Assembly: GCF_009834545.1 (NCBI RefSeq)
Contig: NZ_CP019427.1
Location: 3,044,001 to 3,108,000, forward strand
From: Pseudomonas sp. S04
GTDB taxonomy: Bacteria; Pseudomonadota; Gammaproteobacteria; Pseudomonadales; Pseudomonadaceae
Direction of reading: 5' to 3'
Length of the DNA: 64,000 nt
A program made the position numbers and the translations under genes. Shown here in pieces: positions 59,701-64,000 of this stretch. The notes beneath the pieces are model-generated. The model searched no databases. It was not told the origin of the DNA and worked only from the letters and a program-made list of their open reading frames with translations. Every line of letters starts with the position of its first letter. Position 1 is the first letter of the stretch.

Positions 59701-60492
59701 ATGACTACTGATTCTGCCGTGCTCAGCCAGGTTGAAGCCGGCGTTGCCTGGATCACCCTCAATCGCACCGCCCAGCGCAACGCGCTCGACATTCCGACCC
59801 TGAAATACCTGCACGCTTTGCTCGATGGCTACAACGCCGACCCGCAGGTGCGGGTGGTGGTGTTGACCGGCAGTGGCCGCAGTTTCTGCGCCGGTGCCGA
59901 CCTCGATGAATGGGCGGCCGCCGAGGCCCGGGGGGCCCTGGAAAGCTACGGCTGGACCGAAACCGCCCATGCCTTGATGAACCGCCTGCACAGCCTGGGA
60001 AAACCCACCATCGCCGCCATCAACGGTACCGCCGTGGGTGCCGGGATGGACCTGACCCTGTGCTGCGACCTGCGCATCGCCGGGCAATCGGCGCGCTTCA
60101 AGGCCGGCTACACCAGCATGGCTTACTCGCCAGATGCCGGTGCCAGCTGGCACTTACCGCGCCTGATTGGCAGTGAGCAGGCCAAGCGCCTGTTGTTCCT
60201 CGACGAGCTGTGGGGCAGCGAACGAGCCCTGGCCGCAGGGCTGGTGGGCGAAGTCTGCGCCGACGAGCAACTGCACAGCGTCACCGCGCAACTGGCGACG
60301 CGTCTGGCCAATGGACCGACCTTTGCCTTCGCCCAGGCCAAGCAGCTCATGCGTGAAGGCGCTGACCGTTGCCTGGCGCAACAACTCCAGGCCGAACTGG
60401 CCGCCGGCCTGCTGTGCGGGCGCAGTGAAGACGCCAGCGAAGCCCTGCGCGCCGTCGCCGAGAAACGCCCGGCGCGGTTTATCGGACGCTAA
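59701..60492 (+). CDS. Enoyl-CoA hydratase/isomerase
   Basis: A 263-residue crotonase-fold enzyme. The oxyanion region SFCAGADLDEW and the GTAVGAGMDLTLCCDLRIA loop are intact; the following MAYSPDAGASWHLPRLIG resembles PaaG-type isomerases and hydratases. It starts a plus-strand set of acyl-CoA genes with acyl-CoA dehydrogenase and CoA ligase. The in-frame extension upstream lacks family similarity, so ATG 59701 is chosen. Confidence 0.87.
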   Translation: MTTDSAVLSQVEAGVAWITLNRTAQRNALDIPTLKYLHALLDGYNADPQVRVVVLTGSGRSFCAGADLDEWAAAEARGALESYGWTETAHALMNRLHSLGKPTIAAINGTAVGAGMDLTLCCDLRIAGQSARFKAGYTSMAYSPDAGASWHLPRLIGSEQAKRLLFLDELWGSERALAAGLVGEVCADEQLHSVTAQLATRLANGPTFAFAQAKQLMREGADRCLAQQLQAELAAGLLCGRSEDASEALRAVAEKRPARFIGR

Positions 60493-60532
60493 CGCCCCCA
60501 CCTCATTCAGCACACGAACAACAGGTAGCAGC

Positions 60533-61693
60533 ATGAATTTCCAACTGACCCAAGAACAAGAAATGTTGGTGGACGCCGTACGCAGCTTTGTCACCAAGGA
60601 ACTGCTGCCCTATGAAGAGGCGGTGGACCGCGCCGACGACGTCTCGCCCGAGCTGGCGGCGCAGATTCGCGGCAAGGCGATCGCCGCCGGCTTCTATGCG
60701 TTCAACATGCCGGAAGAGGTGGGCGGTGGCGGCCTGGACTACCTGTCCCAGGCGCTGATCGAGCGGGAGCTGTCCAAGGTCTCCTGGGCGCTGCACGTGT
60801 TCGTCGCACGTCCCTCGAAGATCCTCATGGCGTGCACCGGCCAGCAGATCAACGACTATCTGTTGCCGTGCATCCAGGGCGAAAAAATCGACTGTTTCGC
60901 CCTCACCGAACCGGGTGCCGGCTCCGATGCCAACTCGATCAAGACCCGCGCGGTACGGGACGGCGACGACTTCGTGCTGAACGGCAGCAAGCACTTCATC
61001 AGCCACGCCGGGCACGCCGACTTCGCCATCGTGTTTGCCGTGACCGACACCTACGAGCATAACGGCCGTCCGCGCAACGCCGTGACTTCGTTCCTGGTCG
61101 ACCGCAATACCCCGGGCATGACCATCCGCCGCGGCCCGAAATGCGTGAGCAACCGCGGCTACCACACCTACGAAATGTTCTTCGACGACTGCCGCGTGCC
61201 AGCCTCCAAGGTGCTGGGTGAAGTCGGCAAGGGCTGGGACGTGGCCAATGCCTGGCTGACCGCCGGGCGGGTGATGGTTGCCGCCAACTGTGTCGGCCAG
61301 GCGCAGCGGGCGCTGGACGTCTCGCTGCAATGGGCGGCGGACCGCAAGCAGTTTGGCCAGCCGATCGGCACCTACCAGGGTATCTCGTTCAAGTTGGCGG
61401 ACATGGCCACGCAGATCCGTGCGGCCGAGTTGTTGACCCTGCACACCGCCTGGAAGATGGACCAGGGCAGCATGACCGATGGCGAAGCCGGCATGGCCAA
61501 GCTGTTCGCCAGCGAAACCCTGGGCAAGGTCGCCGACGAGGCGGTGCAGATCTTCGGTGGCATGGGCTTGATGGATGAGTGTGTGGTCGAGCGCATCTGG
61601 CGCAACGCACGGATCGAGCGGGTCTGGGAAGGCACCTCGGAAATCCAGCGGCACATCATTTCCCGCGAGCTGCTGCGGCCGCTGCTGCGCTGA
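60533..61693 (+). CDS. Acyl-CoA dehydrogenase
   Basis: A 386-residue acyl-CoA dehydrogenase with the FAD/substrate motif LTEPGAGSDANSIKTRA and the C-terminal catalytic region (IWRNARIERVWEGTSEIQRHIISREL). It starts 41 bp after the enoyl-CoA hydratase stop. In the aru context it could act on 4-guanidinobutyryl-CoA or a related acyl-CoA; this is not established. Confidence 0.92.
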   Translation: MNFQLTQEQEMLVDAVRSFVTKELLPYEEAVDRADDVSPELAAQIRGKAIAAGFYAFNMPEEVGGGGLDYLSQALIERELSKVSWALHVFVARPSKILMACTGQQINDYLLPCIQGEKIDCFALTEPGAGSDANSIKTRAVRDGDDFVLNGSKHFISHAGHADFAIVFAVTDTYEHNGRPRNAVTSFLVDRNTPGMTIRRGPKCVSNRGYHTYEMFFDDCRVPASKVLGEVGKGWDVANAWLTAGRVMVAANCVGQAQRALDVSLQWAADRKQFGQPIGTYQGISFKLADMATQIRAAELLTLHTAWKMDQGSMTDGEAGMAKLFASETLGKVADEAVQIFGGMGLMDECVVERIWRNARIERVWEGTSEIQRHIISRELLRPLLR

Positions 61694-61712
61694 TCGGTCT
61701 CGGAGAACCCCC

Positions 61713-63812
61713 ATGTCCCTGACGATTCGAGACAACCTCAAACGCCTGCTCGCCCCACGCCACGTCGCGTTTGTCGGCGGGCGCAGCATGGCCCGCGCCC
61801 TCAAGCGCTGCGCCGAAGGCGGATATGCCGGCCAGATGTGGCTGGTCAACCCGCAACACGACGAACTGGAAGGCGTGCCGTGCGTCCGCCAGATCAGCGA
61901 TCTGCCCTGCGGGCCGGACGCGGTGTTCATTGCCACCAACCGTGAACTGACCCTGACCTGCGTCCGCGAACTGGCCGCCAAGGGCGCGGGCGGGGCGATC
62001 TGCTACGCCTCCGGTTTTGCCGAGACCGGCGCCGAGGGCCAGGCCCTGCAACAGCAACTGCTCGAGGCTGCCGGTGACATGGCCTTGCTCGGCCCCAACT
62101 GCTACGGCTTGCTCGACTACCTGCACAGCTGCGCGCTGTGGCCGGTGGCCCATGGCGGCAAGGCGGTGGAGCGGGGCGTGGCCGTGCTGACCCAGAGCGG
62201 CAATTTCGCCTACAACCTGTCGATGAGCGACCGCTCGCTGCCGGTGGCCTACATGGCATCGGTGGGCAACCAGGCGCAACTGGGCGTGGCGGAGTTGATG
62301 GACGTGTTGCTCGACGAACCGCGAGTCACCGCCATCGGCCTGCACCTGGAAGGTCTGAAGAACGTCCCGGCCTTTGCCCGTGCCGCGCACAAGGCGCTGG
62401 AGCAGGGCATCCCGGTGATCGTCCTGAAAACCGGAGTGTCGCAGATCGGCGCCGAGCTGGCGCTCAGTCACACCAGCTCGCTGTCCGGCTCAGATGCCCT
62501 GTACGACGCGCTGTTTGCGCGCCTGGGGGTGATTCGGGTGAGTGGCCCGGTGAGCTTCGTCGAGACCCTGAAGGCGGCGGCCTGCGGTCGCTTGCCAACG
62601 GGCAACAGCCTGATTGCGCTGGCCTGTTCCGGCGGCGATGCCGGGCTGATTGCCGACTACGCCGAACGTAACGAGCTGCGCCTGCCCAAACTCGACGCGG
62701 GGCAAACCGCCGAGCTGGCGCAGGTCCTGCCCAGCTACGCCAACCTGGTCAATCCGCTGGACTTCACCACCGCCATCTGGGGCGATGGCGAGGCCCTCAA
62801 CCGGATGCTCGACAGTGCCCTGCGCACCGAAGCCGACGCGGCCATGCTGGTGCTCGATTACCCCGCCCAGTTCACCGGCGAGCGCAAGGAGTGCGACCTG
62901 TTGCTGGAGCTGTACTGCCAGGCACTGGTGCGCCACGGCAAGACTGGCTTCGTCACCTCGGCTTTTCCCGAGCTGCTGCCGGCCCATGCCCGCGAGCGCT
63001 TGCATGCCCAGGGCGTAGCTGCTTTGCAAGGAGTGGAAGACGGCCTGGCCGCCTGGGGCCGGATCGCCGGTTACCAGGCTAACCGCCAGGCGTTGCTGGC
63101 CCTGGGTGAATCAGCGTTGCTGCCGCTCTGTCCGCAGCCGCTGGCGGGGACGGGCCGGCTGCTCAATGAATGGGACTCCAAGCAGGCGCTGCGGGCCTTT
63201 GGCCTGCCGGTGCCGAATGGCGTGCGCAGCACCGTAGCGCAGGCCCTCGAGGAGGCCCAACGCCTGGGTTACCCCTTGGTGCTCAAGGCGCTCAGCGCCG
63301 AGTTGCCGCACAAGACCGAGGCCGGGGCCGTGGCGCTCAACCTCAAGGACGCCGCCGCCTTGACGGCCGCCCTGAGCAACATGGCGACCAGCATTGGCGC
63401 CTACGCCCCTGGCGTGGTCTTCGATCAGGTGCTGCTGGAACCCATGGCCAGCGCGCCGCTGGCGGAGTTGATTGTCGGCATCAAGCGCGAAAACGACTTT
63501 TGCCTGGCGCTGGTGATCGGTGCCGGTGGGGTCCTGGTGGAATTGCTCAAGGACAGTCGCAGCCTGCTGCTACCGACCACCGAGGGGGCGATTCGCAATG
63601 CCCTGCTGAGTTTGCGCAGTGCAGCCTTGCTCCAGGGCTTTCGTGGCCGTGCGCCGGCGGACCTCGAGGCACTGGTGGCCGCGATCCGCGCGGTGGCCGA
63701 CTACGCCTGCGAAAACGCCGGGCAGTTGCTGGAACTCGATGTAAACCCATTGTTGGTCGGTGCCCACGGCACGACCGCGGTCGATGCGTTGATTCGCCTC
63801 GGCCATGCGTGA
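61713..63812 (+). CDS. Acyl-CoA synthetase, NDP-forming type
   Basis: A 699-residue two-part protein. The N-terminus has a CoA-binding Rossmann domain (VAFVGGRSMARALKRCAEGGYAG) and a succinyl-CoA ligase-like domain; the C-terminus is an ATP-grasp domain (LVLKALSAELPHKTEAGAVALNLKDAAAL, VLLEPMASAPLAELIVGIKREN, LELDVNPLLVG). It would make acyl-CoA thioesters for the neighbouring dehydrogenase and hydratase. It starts 19 bp after the dehydrogenase stop. Confidence 0.9.
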   Translation: MSLTIRDNLKRLLAPRHVAFVGGRSMARALKRCAEGGYAGQMWLVNPQHDELEGVPCVRQISDLPCGPDAVFIATNRELTLTCVRELAAKGAGGAICYASGFAETGAEGQALQQQLLEAAGDMALLGPNCYGLLDYLHSCALWPVAHGGKAVERGVAVLTQSGNFAYNLSMSDRSLPVAYMASVGNQAQLGVAELMDVLLDEPRVTAIGLHLEGLKNVPAFARAAHKALEQGIPVIVLKTGVSQIGAELALSHTSSLSGSDALYDALFARLGVIRVSGPVSFVETLKAAACGRLPTGNSLIALACSGGDAGLIADYAERNELRLPKLDAGQTAELAQVLPSYANLVNPLDFTTAIWGDGEALNRMLDSALRTEADAAMLVLDYPAQFTGERKECDLLLELYCQALVRHGKTGFVTSAFPELLPAHARERLHAQGVAALQGVEDGLAAWGRIAGYQANRQALLALGESALLPLCPQPLAGTGRLLNEWDSKQALRAFGLPVPNGVRSTVAQALEEAQRLGYPLVLKALSAELPHKTEAGAVALNLKDAAALTAALSNMATSIGAYAPGVVFDQVLLEPMASAPLAELIVGIKRENDFCLALVIGAGGVLVELLKDSRSLLLPTTEGAIRNALLSLRSAALLQGFRGRAPADLEALVAAIRAVADYACENAGQLLELDVNPLLVGAHGTTAVDALIRLGHA

Positions 63813-63822
63813 GGATAAACAC

Positions 63823-64000
63823 ATGCACACCACACCATTGACCGGTGGCCAGGCCCTGGTTCGCCTGCTGGCCAACTACGGGGTCGACACCGTGTTCGGC
63901 ATTCCCGGGGTACACACCCTGGAGCTCTATCGCGGCTTGCGCGGCAGCGGCATCCGCCACGTCCTGACCCGGCATGAGCAAGGCGCCAGCTTCATGGCCG
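63823..64000 (+). CDS. aruI: Thiamine-diphosphate enzyme, AruI-like 2-ketoarginine decarboxylase (3' end off window)
   Basis: The first 59 codons (MHTTPLTGGQALVRLLANYG...) show the N-terminal TPP-binding domain start with VFGIPGVHTLELYRG and the catalytic glutamate in HVLTRHEQGASFMA. In pseudomonads the enzyme at this place is 5-guanidino-2-oxopentanoate decarboxylase (AruI). It starts 10 bp after the acyl-CoA synthetase stop. Confidence 0.8.
   Translation, partial: MHTTPLTGGQALVRLLANYGVDTVFGIPGVHTLELYRGLRGSGIRHVLTRHEQGASFMA

Noticed and set aside
60503..61981. 492-codon frame opposite the acyl-CoA dehydrogenase gene
   Set aside because: Typical antisense composition; the plus-strand enzyme has all expected motifs.
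61713..63812. Frameshift suspected between the two halves of the acyl-CoA synthetase
   Set aside because: The frame is continuous for 699 codons with both the CoA-binding and ATP-grasp parts intact.

Overview
The window looks like chromosomal DNA of a Pseudomonas, most likely from the P. fluorescens group. The reasons are high GC with strong G/C third-position bias, many GTAGGAGCGAGCTTGCTCGCGA-type REP/REPIN palindromes, a complete MuxABC-OpmB tripartite efflux operon, a MucR-type MHYT-GGDEF-EAL protein, a FAN1 nuclease, PauA/PauB-like polyamine genes and an aru (arginine transaminase) locus. No database search was possible; all family names come from reading the proteins. No phage, insertion sequence, CRISPR array, tRNA or rRNA gene was recognised.

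Left part (1-14.3 kb), all on the minus strand. A partial fused transporter/spermidine-synthase-like gene runs off the left edge. It is followed by a sulfatase, a HAD phosphatase and a tightly packed moxR-DUF58-DUF4381-vWA-vWA/TPR-BatD operon (transcribed from 10.95 kb downwards). Next comes a three-gene envelope set: a beta-barrel protein, a DUF1254/DUF1214 protein and a second barrel-like protein. The DUF4381 gene carries a REPIN in frame inside its coding sequence.

Centre-left (14.3-32.6 kb). A short orphan Rhs-core gene with an AT-rich tail is followed by tpx, the four overlapping genes muxA-muxB-muxC-opmB, and the c-di-GMP gene mucR. A large imperfect palindrome (about 780 bp) with 12 perfect CTGGCT hexamers in its centre separates mucR from a pirin gene. 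A UvrD-like helicase and a DUF1652 gene follow.

Centre-right (32.8-52.9 kb) is an amine/polyamine region. It holds a SnoaL-AraC regulator, two copies of an FAD amine oxidase plus PotF-like binding protein module, a gamma-glutamylpolyamine synthetase-like enzyme, AraC and XRE-cupin regulators, and a P1 (DmpA-like) peptidase. An OYE/FadH-like iron-sulfur flavoenzyme lies next to a third solute-binding protein, a class II aldolase-like protein and a TetR/BetI-like regulator. None of the three binding proteins has permease or ATPase genes beside it. A DNA-repair pair (FAN1 nuclease and a nuclease/Fe-S helicase) and a GNAT gene sit between the two oxidase modules.

Right part (53.6-64 kb) matches the arginine transaminase locus of pseudomonads: response regulator aruR, a periplasmic binding protein, hybrid kinase aruS, amino-acid permease, a tandem REPIN array, enoyl-CoA hydratase, acyl-CoA dehydrogenase, acyl-CoA synthetase (NDP-forming type) and the start of an aruI-like thiamine-diphosphate decarboxylase at the right edge. 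The less expected points are the separate binding-protein gene between regulator and kinase, a 16-codon leader ORF ending one base before the permease start, and an exact 10-bp inverted repeat in front of the acyl-CoA genes.
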